A stretch of DNA of 35,366 nt from NCBI GenBank assembly GCA_013138975.1, contig WTBR01000121.1:1-35366 (forward strand). The letters are read 5' to 3'. The notes below the pieces were generated by a model. It saw only the letters and a list, made by a program, of their open reading frames with translations. It was not told where the DNA came from and ran no database searches. Positions 23,049-32,626 of this stretch are shown here, piece by piece. Origin of the DNA: Bacteroidales bacterium. Its GTDB lineage: Bacteria > Bacteroidota > Bacteroidia > Bacteroidales > UBA12077. Within the stretch, counting starts at the first letter, position 1, and each line of letters begins with the position of its first letter. The translations under genes and the position numbers were made by a program.

Positions 23049-26000
23049 TTAAAATCTAATGCCGATAAAAATTAGATCATCAATTTGATCTAAATCACCT
23101 TTCCAATTATTAAATCGGTCTTCTAAAATTTGCTGTTGTTCTTTCATAAGTTTGGTATTAATCTCAATTAAAAGCTTTTTCAAATTCACACTTTTAAACT
23201 TGGTCTGAGCTGGCCCTCCAAATTGATCAACAAACCCATCGGAAAATATATAGATAACATCTCCTTTTTTAATTTTAATTTCGTGATTTGTAAAACTATC
23301 CTTTTCTACATGATATATACCAACAGGCATTCTGTCAGCTTTATATTCCAGTAATTCACCATCTCTAATTAAATACAAAGGATTATAAGCACCAGCATAT
23401 TCAATAATGTTTTTCTTTTTATGGAAAATACAAAACGCCATATCCATGCCATCTTTATTTTCTCCTTCTTTTCCTGTTTGATGTAAGGAAAATTTTATTT
23501 TTTTTCGTAATAGGTTAAGTATTCTACTGGCAGTAAGGTGATTATTATCGCTTCCAAAAATTTCATTTAGTGATGATATACCAAGCATGCTCATAAATGC
23601 GCCGGGAACACCATGTCCGGTACAATCAGCAGCAGTAAAATATAGTTTTTCTTCATCTTCAGCAATCCAATAAAAATCACCACTTACAATATCACGTGGT
23701 TTGAACAGTACGAAATAATCACTAAAAGCCTTTTCAAAATGATTTTTTATTGGTAAAACTGCATTTTGAATTCGACTGGCATAATTTATACTATCCGTTA
23801 TTTCCTTTTTCTGTTCTACAATTTCATCGTGCTGATACATAATCTCGTCACGCTGAGTTTCAATCTCTTCAGCTTTTTCTTGAATTTCAATAGTGCGTTC
23901 TTTAACTTTTTGTTCTAAAATATTTTTATCGCGAATTAATTTACGTTCTCTTATTTTTGAGATAATGATGAAAGATGCAATAAGAGCAACCAATATTAAA
24001 ACATAAAACCACTTACTTTCTGTAAAGGGAGGCTTAATTGTGAATTGCAATGTTTTAATATCACTTCTATTACCCCAAATATCTTTTGCACGTACATTTA
24101 GTTTATATTTTCCTGATTCAACAATTAAATTTATTTCCTGAATTGTACTCCAATCAGACCAATCTTTCATGAGTCCTTCTACAAAATATTGAAAAAGGGT
24201 TGAATTTTTCTTTATATAATATGGAGCTATAATTTTAACATTAATAGCTTTGTTTTCAGGATCAAATTTTAAATCTGTAAGTTCAAATGATACACCTTCT
24301 TCATTTTTAATCTGATTAAAAAATATGTTAAAGTCAGGTTCAATAATTTTAAATTTCGAATGATTTATTTTATATAATTGATTATTATTATTTATTACCC
24401 AAATATTGTAATTATCATCCGTAATAATTGATGAAATATCATCGAAAAGCTTTAAAATGGATATTTCATATTTCGACCATAATTGATCGCTTGCTAAGCA
24501 CATCCATTCATTTTCATTTTTTACCCAAGGTAATTTTTGTTGATTTAATAAATATTTAGATTTAGAATGTTTATTAAAATAATCAGAGCGATTAATTTTA
24601 AAAGAATCTAATTTTGAATCGTAGTAAAACAATCCGGATTCTAAAAATAAAAATAGTGAATCGTTAAAATAATCAAGTTTATATTGCTCCGGAAAATCAG
24701 TATTAATACTATAAAATTTAAGATGCTTAAGCTCTCCAAGTGAATCTGTTCTGAAATTATATACTTTATCATTGCTTCCGAGCCAAACCTTATTTCCATC
24801 TAATACAGTGATAGAATACACCGGTTCATTAAAATCAATAGATTTAGGATCCATTAACCATTCTTTGTCATTGTAAGTTATCGAGAAAAGACCGTCAGTA
24901 GTTGAAACATAATAAGCACCATTTTCTGTACTGGAACTTATTTGATTTATATACCGATTGCCAATAATTTCTGTAGCCGTATAATCTTTTATTAGAAAAA
25001 GACCATTATTCGAAGCAGCTAATATTCCATTCTTGGTCGATTTAAGTTGAGTGCATTTATCATTAAAATCTTCTACTTTTTTATAAATATAATTAATTGA
25101 TTTTAATCTACTTTCAGTTCTTTTTACATATTTGATTTTAGATTTTACCGGAGTTTTTTGTGTAGATACCTCTACTTCTTGCTTCGTTTGACTAGTTAAT
25201 TCATCCTTACTAAAAAACCTTGAGAAAAGTTTTTTTACCGATTTTTTCGTTTCCTCCTGCGGGTCTTCTTTTATTGTAGTTTTTTGTTTTACAGGGCTAG
25301 ATTTTACTCTGGTTTTAACCCAAACATCTACTTCATTATAATCTTTAATTTCCGAGAGATAATAAACACCTTCGTTTGTTGCAACGTATAATTCATTATT
25401 ATGCCAAACAGATGACAATAAATTCCCTTTTAATCCGGGGTAAGTCGTATAATTTTGCAATGGCAAGTTAAAATCTACCCGACTCACACCAAATTCATGT
25501 GACACCCATAATCCGTTATTATTGTCAAGTCCTAATGAATAAATTTCATCATCAGGTAATCCGTTCTGATAATTTACAGTATAAACAATTTTACCCGTTT
25601 TTTTATTTACTAATTCAACACCGCCATATAACGTACCGAATGCATATAATGTATCCGATATTATTTGTCCATCGGCCAAAATACTTTCTTTTAGGTAGCC
25701 ATCATCATTAATATCATAATTATAATATTTTATTCCATCGAAAGTATACAATTCACTATCATCAGTACCAACTAAAACTCTTGATTTACTATAAGGAAGA
25801 CTAAAAAGAATTTCGCTGTTTTCGGTATAAAAACCAGTTACAATTGGAAAAAGCGTGTCGCTTTCTAATCTATATAAACCTTCACTACTAACGTTAAAAA
25901 ATGTGTTTTTATGCGTAGTAAACATTCCGGTAAAAGGTTTGAATTTTTCGGAATACCATCTTTTAAATTTTTCTGGTTGCGTAATGGAATGGCGTGATAT

Positions 26001-26426
26001 TGAATTTTCTCCATAAAAGAAAATTTTTGAGTCTGCAAATATAATTTTTGAAATAACTCCAATGTTTGCAGTATCAGATGATAAGGATTTGTATTTTATC
26101 TCACCTTTTGAATTTCGTTCCAGATAACCATAATTATTATTTGCACCAACATAAACTTTGTTATCAATAGGATTCTTATTTAATGCAAAAGGTATATAAG
26201 GAATAGAGATCAGATCCCATTTTGTCCCATCGAAAGAAAGAATGCCTTTTCTATTTGCAAATAACATTACATTCTGATTATCCTGACTAATAGCCCAGTT
26301 TTGAGTTTCGAAATCTTTACTTTCCTTAAAATGGGTTATAAATGGAGTTCCGTTTTGGGAAAATAATCCCATACGACTTATAAGCATTATAATAATTATC
26401 AATATATATCTTAAATACGAAGGCAT
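23049..26426 (-). CDS. Propeller / Y_Y_Y / SpoIIE-type phosphatase sensor
   Basis: Transmembrane sensor of 1125 aa. Signal peptide about 1-23; periplasmic beta-propeller of Reg_prop-like repeats about 35-360 and 450-700 (NNNGLWVSHEFGVSRVDF, NGILAASNNGLFLI, DNYNIWVINNNNQLYKI); Y_Y_Y domain about 720-797 (FQYFVEGLMKDWSDW); TM 807-824; cytosolic coiled coil 828-885; SpoIIE PP2C domain about 895-1125 with metal residues in VSGDFYW, ADCTGHGVPGAFMS, FSDGFVDQ and QIDD. In place of a kinase the output is a Ser/Thr phosphatase, typically acting on anti-sigma-antagonist-like proteins (family knowledge). A Lys/Thr-rich, probably disordered stretch at 370-440 interrupts the propeller. No partner-switching genes are in the window. 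Confidence 0.9.
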   Translation of the reverse strand: MPSYLRYILIIIIMLISRMGLFSQNGTPFITHFKESKDFETQNWAISQDNQNVMLFANRKGILSFDGTKWDLISIPYIPFALNKNPIDNKVYVGANNNYGYLERNSKGEIKYKSLSSDTANIGVISKIIFADSKIFFYGENSISRHSITQPEKFKRWYSEKFKPFTGMFTTHKNTFFNVSSEGLYRLESDTLFPIVTGFYTENSEILFSLPYSKSRVLVGTDDSELYTFDGIKYYNYDINDDGYLKESILADGQIISDTLYAFGTLYGGVELVNKKTGKIVYTVNYQNGLPDDEIYSLGLDNNNGLWVSHEFGVSRVDFNLPLQNYTTYPGLKGNLLSSVWHNNELYVATNEGVYYLSEIKDYNEVDVWVKTRVKSSPVKQKTTIKEDPQEETKKSVKKLFSRFFSKDELTSQTKQEVEVSTQKTPVKSKIKYVKRTESRLKSINYIYKKVEDFNDKCTQLKSTKNGILAASNNGLFLIKDYTATEIIGNRYINQISSSTENGAYYVSTTDGLFSITYNDKEWLMDPKSIDFNEPVYSITVLDGNKVWLGSNDKVYNFRTDSLGELKHLKFYSINTDFPEQYKLDYFNDSLFLFLESGLFYYDSKLDSFKINRSDYFNKHSKSKYLLNQQKLPWVKNENEWMCLASDQLWSKYEISILKLFDDISSIITDDNYNIWVINNNNQLYKINHSKFKIIEPDFNIFFNQIKNEEGVSFELTDLKFDPENKAINVKIIAPYYIKKNSTLFQYFVEGLMKDWSDWSTIQEINLIVESGKYKLNVRAKDIWGNRSDIKTLQFTIKPPFTESKWFYVLILVALIASFIIISKIRERKLIRDKNILEQKVKERTIEIQEKAEEIETQRDEIMYQHDEIVEQKKEITDSINYASRIQNAVLPIKNHFEKAFSDYFVLFKPRDIVSGDFYWIAEDEEKLYFTAADCTGHGVPGAFMSMLGISSLNEIFGSDNNHLTASRILNLLRKKIKFSLHQTGKEGENKDGMDMAFCIFHKKKNIIEYAGAYNPLYLIRDGELLEYKADRMPVGIYHVEKDSFTNHEIKIKKGDVIYIFSDGFVDQFGGPAQTKFKSVNLKKLLIEINTKLMKEQQQILEDRFNNWKGDLDQIDDLIFIGIRF

Positions 26427-26523
26427 GTTTTAGATTTTATGTATTTTGAAATAAAGGGGATAAGTTAAGGAAAAATATAATATCTATGGATTATTTAGTG
26501 CAATAATTAGTATAAATCGTATC

Positions 26524-26567
26524 TAATTAAGAGCATAAATCATTATTGTGATTTATGCTCTTAATTA
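26524..26567. terminator. Long hairpin, probable terminator downstream of the acyl-CoA synthetase
   Basis: Perfect 19-bp stem TAATTAAGAGCATAAATCA / TGATTTATGCTCTTAATTA with a six-base loop. It lies 161 bases past the synthetase stop and 98 bases before the SpoIIE sensor start. It lacks a T run on the minus side, so terminator activity is probable but not certain. Confidence 0.6.
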
Positions 26568-26576
26568 AAAAAGAAG

Positions 26577-26711
26577 GCTGTCCAAAAAGTCATTATCTGT
26601 CATCCCCTCCCGATAATTATCGGGATGATTGGGGATCTAATAACTTACTTTGTACGATTCAAGAGATTCCCTTTTTCAAAGGAATGACACTAAAGAGACT
26701 TTTGGGACAGC
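26577..26711. repeat. 135-bp intergenic element with 15-bp terminal inverted repeats
   Basis: Ends GCTGTCCAAAAAGTC (26577-26591) and GACTTTTGGGACAGC (26697-26711) are inverted copies at 14 of 15 positions. Inside is the palindrome TCCCGATAATTATCGGGA (26608-26625), nested in ATCCCC/GGGGAT. A near copy of the right end (13 of 15) is found at 34185-34199. It has no coding frame and is of a size seen for MITE- or REP-like elements in Bacteroidota. Confidence 0.75.
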
Positions 26712-26727
26712 ATCTTTTTTATATATT

Positions 26728-28629
26728 TTAGAATTTCGAGATTTCATTAAGATTCTCTCTATTTGTAATCTCTTTAGCATCGGGAGTGAACAAATATTCA
26801 AGTTTTTTGCTGTGATATTCTACAATTTTACCGCGTACCATCTTCATTGTTGAGTTTATTAATTTGTTTTCTTCTGAAAAAGCTTCCGCTATAATTGCAG
26901 TAGCTGCGGGTATCCATCGTTCAGGAAATTCACCTTCGAATTTACCACCCTTCTTATATTCATCAATTTCTTGTTGAATTTTCTCTAGTGCTAATTTTTG
27001 TCCTTCTTCCGAAGTAAAATCTACATTATTTGCAGATACGTACCTCTTTAAGGCTTCTTTTCGAGGAACAATTAGTCCAACTGTATATGCGTTTTGTTCA
27101 TTATAAAGCATAACCTGATCAATGAATTTTGATTGCTCTACCAAAGCCTCTTCAATGGATTCAGGACTATATTTTTCGCCATCATTACCAATTAGTAAAC
27201 TTTTAAATCGACCCAAAACATATAAGAATCCGTGTTTATCCATATAACCTAAATCACTCGTATGTAACCAACCATCTTTAAGAGCTTCTTTTGTAGCAGT
27301 TTCATTTTTCCAATAACCAACCATAATATTTTCGCCACGAACAATTATTTCTCCTTTTTCACCTACCGGAAGTTCATTTCCATCGTCATCACATATTTTA
27401 AGATCAAGATTTGAAACTAAATAACCAGAAGAGCCCAGTTTATGCTTCTTCATCGAGTTAGACGAAATAATTGGTGCCGATTCTGAAAGACCATAACCTT
27501 GAAACATTGGCATTCCTATGGCATAAAAAAACCGCTGTAATTCAATGTCTAATAATGCACCACCACCAATAAAGAATTCTAGTTCACTGCCGAATCCATC
27601 GCGAATTTTGCTAAATAAAATTTTGTCGAATAAATTAAGCAATGGTTTTTTCCAAAAATGAAGTATGCCACCTTTATCAAATCCTTTTTTATTATAACTG
27701 TAAGCAAGGCTTAAAGCAAAATTGAATAATTTTTCTGCAGTGGCTCCTTTGTCTTGTATTCCTTTTTCGATATTCTTTTTAAAGTTCTTAGCAAGCGCAG
27801 GAACACTTAATAATATATTTGGTTTTGTTTCTTTAATATTTAAAGGAATGTTTTTTATGGTTTCCATAGCAGATTTACCCGATTGTATAAATGCAAGACT
27901 AGCACCATAAGCCATAAAACTATATATTCCTGCTGTGTGAGCAAAAGAATGGTCTAAAGGAAGAATTAAAAGTGTTTTATAAGTATCAGGGATATCCATT
28001 AAACTGCATGCTTGTTCTACATTAGCAGTATAGTTTCTATGCGTTAGCATAATCCCTTTTGGATCTGCAGTAGTTCCCGATGTATAACTAATATTTGCAA
28101 GATCATTCGGTTTTATACTTGATTTTACTTTATCAAAATCATCTTTATTAGATCTTATATATTCAGTACCTGACTTAAAAACATCTTCGATAAAAATTTC
28201 GTCTTTCTCATATGATTCCTGAGGATCAAGGTAAATTACCTTTTCAAGATTTGGTAAATCGTTTTTAATTTGTTTTATCTTATGTGCTTGAGCATTAGAA
28301 ACCATTATCATTTTTGTACCCGAATGTTCTAATCTAAATTTTAGATCGGTTCCCGCATCTAACTTTACCGATAAAGGAACATTTATTGCTCCTGTATACA
28401 AAATAGCTAGTTCACCCATTACCCAATAATTTCTACCTTCCGATAATAAAGCTATTCGGTCTTCTTTTTGAATATTGAGACTCATTAGTCCAGCTGCCAA
28501 TACATGAGTTTGCTCTAAAACTTCCTTATACGTTAAAGATTCATATTTATTCGTTTTCTTTTCACGTAAAAAGGGATTGTTAGAAAACTTATTAACGCTA
28601 TTTTCAAAAAGATCAATAATAGTTGTCAT
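26728..28629 (-). CDS. fadD: Long-chain fatty-acid--CoA ligase (AMP-forming)
   Basis: Cytosolic or membrane-associated adenylate-forming enzyme that activates fatty acids to acyl-CoA for degradation or lipid synthesis. The 633-aa protein has the ANL-fold motifs: P-loop SYTSGTTADPKGIMLTH near residue 183, FIGGGALL near 352, GYGLSESAP near 378, the adenine/hinge region HTSDLGYMDKHGFLYVLGR near 455-475, and GNDGEKYSPESIEEAL. The C-terminal domain (about 480-633) is longer than in short-chain synthetases, as in the Bacteroidota AMP-dependent synthetase/ligase group. The gene is monocistronic; a hairpin and a repeat element follow it. The substrate chain length is inferred from the family, so the symbol is approximate. 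Confidence 0.88.
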   Translation of the reverse strand: MTTIIDLFENSVNKFSNNPFLREKKTNKYESLTYKEVLEQTHVLAAGLMSLNIQKEDRIALLSEGRNYWVMGELAILYTGAINVPLSVKLDAGTDLKFRLEHSGTKMIMVSNAQAHKIKQIKNDLPNLEKVIYLDPQESYEKDEIFIEDVFKSGTEYIRSNKDDFDKVKSSIKPNDLANISYTSGTTADPKGIMLTHRNYTANVEQACSLMDIPDTYKTLLILPLDHSFAHTAGIYSFMAYGASLAFIQSGKSAMETIKNIPLNIKETKPNILLSVPALAKNFKKNIEKGIQDKGATAEKLFNFALSLAYSYNKKGFDKGGILHFWKKPLLNLFDKILFSKIRDGFGSELEFFIGGGALLDIELQRFFYAIGMPMFQGYGLSESAPIISSNSMKKHKLGSSGYLVSNLDLKICDDDGNELPVGEKGEIIVRGENIMVGYWKNETATKEALKDGWLHTSDLGYMDKHGFLYVLGRFKSLLIGNDGEKYSPESIEEALVEQSKFIDQVMLYNEQNAYTVGLIVPRKEALKRYVSANNVDFTSEEGQKLALEKIQQEIDEYKKGGKFEGEFPERWIPAATAIIAEAFSEENKLINSTMKMVRGKIVEYHSKKLEYLFTPDAKEITNRENLNEISKF

Positions 28630-28817
28630 AATATATATATTGTTTTTACCATCACAAGATATAAAAAATCGTTTAAATATAGTGATTCCTGTTTTTTATA
28701 ATTAACATGCATTTTACTAATGTGCACTAAGATAGGTTGTTATATCCGATTAAATTAATAGTATTTTTAAATATTAGTTATAAATGTTTTAATTTCAGAT
28801 TTTTATGCTAATTTTTC

Positions 28818-28849
28818 TTGAATCTCATAAGTATTTTTACATATCTTTG
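28818..28849 (+). promoter_or_regulatory. Promoter of the SPOR lipoprotein gene
   Basis: TTG (28818-28820) and TATCTTTG (28842-28849) are separated by 21 bases, a good Bacteroidota -33/-7 pair. The leader to the ATG at 28887 is about 30 nt. The promoter position argues against any start codon upstream of 28887. Confidence 0.7.
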
Positions 28850-28886
28850 TATTATAAACTCAAAATCAACATTTAAACAGAATAGT

Positions 28887-29342
28887 ATGAGAAATTTAGT
28901 TATAGTATTAAGTTTGTTAGTAGTTCTTAGTTCAGGATGTGAAATGTTTGGTAAAAAGAAACGTGAAAAACAAGAAGCAATTGAGCTACAAGCAAAGAAA
29001 GATAGTACTGCTAAGGCAAATAAAGCTACAAAAACTGCAAAAATAAAAAAGCAAAAAGAAGCAAAAGTTAAGCAAGAAGCCATTAGAAAAGCTGAAGAAG
29101 AAAGAATGAAATTATATAAGTTTCATATCATAGTTGGAAGCTTTAAAACTCCTAAATATGCATCAGCATATAATGAACTTATAGCAACTAAAGGCTATCA
29201 AACAGAAATGATGTCAAACAATTACAATTTCCAAATGGTTAGTATTGGTGCTTTTAAATCATGGAGAGAAGCTGTTGTCGAACTTAAAAAGACAAGGGAA
29301 GCTATAGAACCAAATTCATGGATATATATTAGAGAGAATTAA
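28887..29342 (+). CDS. SPOR-domain lipoprotein
   Basis: A 151-aa lipoprotein: signal with lipobox LSSGC (Cys18), a Lys/Glu/Ala-rich, probably helical or coiled-coil spacer at about 22-75, and a SPOR domain at about 78-150 (YKFHIIVGSFKTPKYASAYNELIATKGYQTEMM, quoted by key residues HIIVGSF, A-x-A, and SIGAFKSWREA). SPOR domains bind denuded peptidoglycan strands, often at the septum, so a role in cell-wall remodelling or division is likely. The ATG at 28887 starts the signal peptide; the upstream in-frame TTG at 28818 is the promoter -33 element. It has its own promoter and terminator. Confidence 0.88.
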   Translation: MRNLVIVLSLLVVLSSGCEMFGKKKREKQEAIELQAKKDSTAKANKATKTAKIKKQKEAKVKQEAIRKAEEERMKLYKFHIIVGSFKTPKYASAYNELIATKGYQTEMMSNNYNFQMVSIGAFKSWREAVVELKKTREAIEPNSWIYIREN

Positions 29343-29361
29343 TTTGTTTATATTAGATATT

Positions 29362-29393
29362 AAAAGAGCTGACAACCTTGTTAGCTCTTTTTT
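29362..29393 (+). terminator. Terminator of the SPOR lipoprotein gene
   Basis: AAAAGAGCT pairs with AGCTCTTTT, extended by ACAA/TTGT, and is followed by a T run, 20 bases past the stop codon. Confidence 0.88.
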
Positions 29394-29437
29394 GTTGTTG
29401 TTAACAATTCAACTTTTTTTTTTAGCTAATTAAATGT

Positions 29438-29445
29438 TAGTTTTG
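29438..29445 (+). promoter_or_regulatory. Candidate -7 box for the first MFS gene
   Basis: TAGTTTTG fits TAnnTTTG 34 bases before the ATG at 29480. No TTG is found at the proper -33 distance. Confidence 0.4.
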
Positions 29446-29479
29446 GTTTTCAAAAATAAAAAAATAAAGAAAGATTAAG

Positions 29480-30871
29480 ATGGGACAGGTTAAAAGAGTG
29501 TTAAATGAATCTGCTACAATGAGATGGGGAGCTTTGTTGCTTATTAGCGTTGTAATGTTTTCGAGTTATTATTTTTATGATGTTTATTCAGGAATAAAAA
29601 GCACATTACAGGCGGAAACCGGATTGTCAAATGCCGACTATGGGACTATGTATGGAGCATATTCTTTTACAAATGCTTTTCTCTTAATGGCATTTTTTGG
29701 GGGGATTCTACTTGATAAATGGGGAATAAGAAAAACAGGATCATTATTTATAACTTTTTTAACTATAGGAGTAATTCTTACAGCTTATGGTGCTAGTTAT
29801 ATTTATAAAGAAAGTTCAGTGTATAATTTTATGAATTCGTTTTTAACAAATTATTCAGCCGAATTAAAAATGATGATTTTTGGGCGTGTATTGTTTGGAT
29901 TGGGAGCCGAAACATTTTACGTTGTAATTAATAAAGTAATAGCAAAGTGGTTTAAGGGAAAGGAACTTGCCTTAGCATTTTCAATTAGTTTAGCTTTCGG
30001 ACGATTTGGAACAGCTGCAGTTTTTATGTTATCACCTCGCTTAATTGATGATGGTGCAAGGTGGACTAATGCTGGGTGGTTTGGAGTAATGCTTGGATTA
30101 ATTGCTTTTATTACTTTCTTTATATATATGATTTTTGATATTAAATTTGATAAAGTCGCAGGTGATCAAAGTGATGATAACGAAGAGCCTGAGGTATTTA
30201 GGTTAAAGGACTTTGTTTTACTGATGAAAAACAAATCTTTTATTTACATTACATTATTATGTATTTTATTCTATTCAGCCGTATTTCCATTTTTAGGTTT
30301 TGCTGCCGATTTTCTGCAGAATAAGTTTGGGTTTTCAGAAAAAATAGCAGGTGATATTACAACCATATTACCTTATGGTACAATATTATTTACACCATTA
30401 TTTGGTTGGTTCACCGATTTTAAAGGAAAAAATGCTACAGTAATGATTATTGGATCAATCCTTTTAATTGTCGTGCATTTAACATTTTCATTAACAAGCA
30501 TATCTCCTTATGTGCCTTTGTTCTTATTAGGTGTAGCATTTTCACTTGTACCTGCTGCAATGTGGCCTTCTGTGGCACGTATAGTCGATGAAAAAAGACT
30601 AGGTACAGCTTATGGATTTATGTTTACTGTTCAGAATTTTGGTTTAATGGGAATTCCTATTATTATGGGGAAAGTACTTGATGCAACAAATGTAGGTATT
30701 ACAGCACAAATGGTTAAAGATGGAGTAGCACGCTATGATTATAAATATACTATACTGATGCTTGCTGTATTAGGTATATTCGGAATTTTATTTGCTCTTT
30801 TATTAAAGAGAGAAGATAAAGTATCAGGATTTGGATTAGAATTGCCAAATAAATCTGAGGGTGAAGTGTAA
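29480..30871 (+). CDS. MFS transporter, MFSD1-like (paralogue 1 of 3)
   Basis: Inner-membrane transporter of 463 aa with 12 predicted TM helices. MFS marks are GGILLDKWGIRKTG in the TM2-TM3 loop (about residues 74-87), GRVLFGLGAETFYVVINKVIAKWFKGKELALAF near 140-170, and the matching loop in the second half (FTDFKGKNATVMIIG). The VAFSLVPAAMWPSVARIV block near 350-367 is shared by all three paralogues. The overall pattern resembles eukaryotic MFSD1 and its bacterial relatives, some of which carry small peptides, so dipeptide transport is a reasonable but unproven guess. A terminator-like hairpin separates it from paralogue 2. Confidence 0.82.
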   Translation: MGQVKRVLNESATMRWGALLLISVVMFSSYYFYDVYSGIKSTLQAETGLSNADYGTMYGAYSFTNAFLLMAFFGGILLDKWGIRKTGSLFITFLTIGVILTAYGASYIYKESSVYNFMNSFLTNYSAELKMMIFGRVLFGLGAETFYVVINKVIAKWFKGKELALAFSISLAFGRFGTAAVFMLSPRLIDDGARWTNAGWFGVMLGLIAFITFFIYMIFDIKFDKVAGDQSDDNEEPEVFRLKDFVLLMKNKSFIYITLLCILFYSAVFPFLGFAADFLQNKFGFSEKIAGDITTILPYGTILFTPLFGWFTDFKGKNATVMIIGSILLIVVHLTFSLTSISPYVPLFLLGVAFSLVPAAMWPSVARIVDEKRLGTAYGFMFTVQNFGLMGIPIIMGKVLDATNVGITAQMVKDGVARYDYKYTILMLAVLGIFGILFALLLKREDKVSGFGLELPNKSEGEV

Positions 30872-30925
30872 TTAATTTCACACTATTTATCTAAGCAAAT
30901 AAGGGCTAAGCTTAGCTTATTAATA

Positions 30926-30960
30926 AAAAAATGATTAACTGTAGGAAAAATCATTTTTAT
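30926..30960 (+). terminator. Terminator-like hairpin between MFS paralogues 1 and 2
   Basis: AAAAATGATT (30927-30936) pairs with AATCATTTTT (30949-30958), ending in T5. A second weaker palindrome, GCTAAGCTTAGC, lies just upstream at about 30905-30916. Confidence 0.6.
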
Positions 30961-31025
30961 AAACCATTAATTATTTTAAATTCGCAAGGAAATCTAAGAA
31001 TAAATTTAATATATATAAAATTATT

Positions 31026-32603
31026 ATGACAGAAACGATTAAAAAAACACTTAAGGATTCGGCTGCCATGCGGTGGTTGGTTTTAATATTAATTAGTGGA
31101 TTAATATTTAGTACTTATTGGTTTCAGGATTTTTACGGTGGTCTGAAAGGCTTAATGGAAAGCGAATATGGCTTTACCAGTGAAGAATTTGGACGAATGA
31201 TTGGCTTAACTACAATAGCTAACATGTTTGGTATGATTATCGTTGGTGGTATTATACTTGATAAGTGGGGTGTTAGAGTAGCTGGTCTTATTTTTGGTGG
31301 TATGGCTGTGTTAGGAGGAGCAATTTCTGCACTGGCATCTGCAGGTTTCTTTGGAGCAGAACATTCTACAATGTTAAATTGGATGATCGTAGGTAGAGTA
31401 TTTTTTGGATCAGGTTTAGAAGTTGTTTGTGTTGTTGCAACACGAACTGTGGTAAAATGGTTTAAAGGTTACGAACTTGCTCTAGCCATGGCTATTAATA
31501 TGGGATTTGGTCGATTAGGTAGTGCAATGGGTATTGCTCTTTCTGGTGATATAGCTGGTGGACATGTTTCTACTGCTGTTGCTTTTGCTGCAACATTAAT
31601 TGCTATTACTTTATTACTTTTTGTAATGTATCTATTTTTTGATATTAAATTAGATAAGCAGTTAAAATCAGATGATGATGTTGCTGGTGATGATTTTAAA
31701 TTTTCGGATCTTACTAAACTACTTTCAAATAAATCATTTTTATATATAGCATTATTATGTTTGTCTTTTTATGCTGCTGTATTTCCATTCATTCAGTATG
31801 CTCCTGATTTATTAATTAATAAATTTAATTTTACAAATGTATTAATTGCAGAAGGTAATATAATTTTATTCGGAAGTACAACTTTAGGTAATGCTAGTGT
31901 TTATATAATATTCTTCATTTTTGCAATATTATTTTCTGTAATACCAGGTAAAATAGCGAATAAGTCTCAAAGAATGATATTTATAGCAATAGTAGCTACA
32001 GCATTTATTGCATATCTATATGGGATACACACACAATTATCATTATGGTTCCAGAACGGGCAAAAAACTGCAAGTTTAATACCGGTTGGTACAATTTTAT
32101 TTACTCCAATATTTGGAAATTTTGTAGATAAAAAAGGTAAAGCTGCCTCATTAATGATATTGGGTTCATTGTTATTAATATTTGCACATTTATCATTATC
32201 AATATTTGATAATGTGTATTTAGCATATATGGGCCTAGTTAGTCTTGGTGTAGCATTTTCATTAGTTCCGGCAGCCATGTGGCCATCAGTTGCAAAAATT
32301 GTTCCTGAATCACGACTTGGAACTGCTTACGCTTCAATGTTTACAATTCAGAATTGGGGATTAGGATTATTTTTCTGGGGAATTGGAGCTGTACTTGATT
32401 TTGTAAACAGAGGAAACATTGATGCTATTCGAAGCGGAGAAGCTACTTATGATTATACACTTCCTATATTAATGCTTGTAATATGTGGTGTAATATCTAT
32501 TTTCTTGGCATTTGCTCTAAAACGTGCAGATTTAAAACAAGGATATGGATTAGAATTACCTTCTAGTGCAATAGCTCCAAACGCAGGAGATGCAAAAGAA
32601 TAA
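31026..32603 (+). CDS. MFS transporter, MFSD1-like (paralogue 2 of 3, with 71-residue insertion)
   Basis: A 525-aa paralogue of its neighbours, sharing GGIILDKWGVRVAG, WFKGYELALAMAINMGFGRLGS and VAFSLVPAAMWPSVAKIV. Between NKF (265-267) and GTILFTP (355-361) it has 87 residues where both neighbours have 16. The extra 71 carry two hydrophobic segments (about 290-307 and 316-336), so the protein probably has 14 TM helices, and the even number keeps the downstream topology. The insertion is in frame, with no sign of frameshift, and its composition matches the rest. The transport role is as inferred for paralogue 1; the insertion may change substrate or assembly. Confidence 0.82.
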   Translation: MTETIKKTLKDSAAMRWLVLILISGLIFSTYWFQDFYGGLKGLMESEYGFTSEEFGRMIGLTTIANMFGMIIVGGIILDKWGVRVAGLIFGGMAVLGGAISALASAGFFGAEHSTMLNWMIVGRVFFGSGLEVVCVVATRTVVKWFKGYELALAMAINMGFGRLGSAMGIALSGDIAGGHVSTAVAFAATLIAITLLLFVMYLFFDIKLDKQLKSDDDVAGDDFKFSDLTKLLSNKSFLYIALLCLSFYAAVFPFIQYAPDLLINKFNFTNVLIAEGNIILFGSTTLGNASVYIIFFIFAILFSVIPGKIANKSQRMIFIAIVATAFIAYLYGIHTQLSLWFQNGQKTASLIPVGTILFTPIFGNFVDKKGKAASLMILGSLLLIFAHLSLSIFDNVYLAYMGLVSLGVAFSLVPAAMWPSVAKIVPESRLGTAYASMFTIQNWGLGLFFWGIGAVLDFVNRGNIDAIRSGEATYDYTLPILMLVICGVISIFLAFALKRADLKQGYGLELPSSAIAPNAGDAKE

Positions 32604-32626
32604 TTTCTATTAAAACTTATATATTT

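Noticed and set aside
28818..28886. TTG start 23 codons before the SPOR lipoprotein
   Set aside because: This stretch contains the promoter (-33 TTG and -7 TATCTTTG), and the signal peptide begins at the ATG at 28887.
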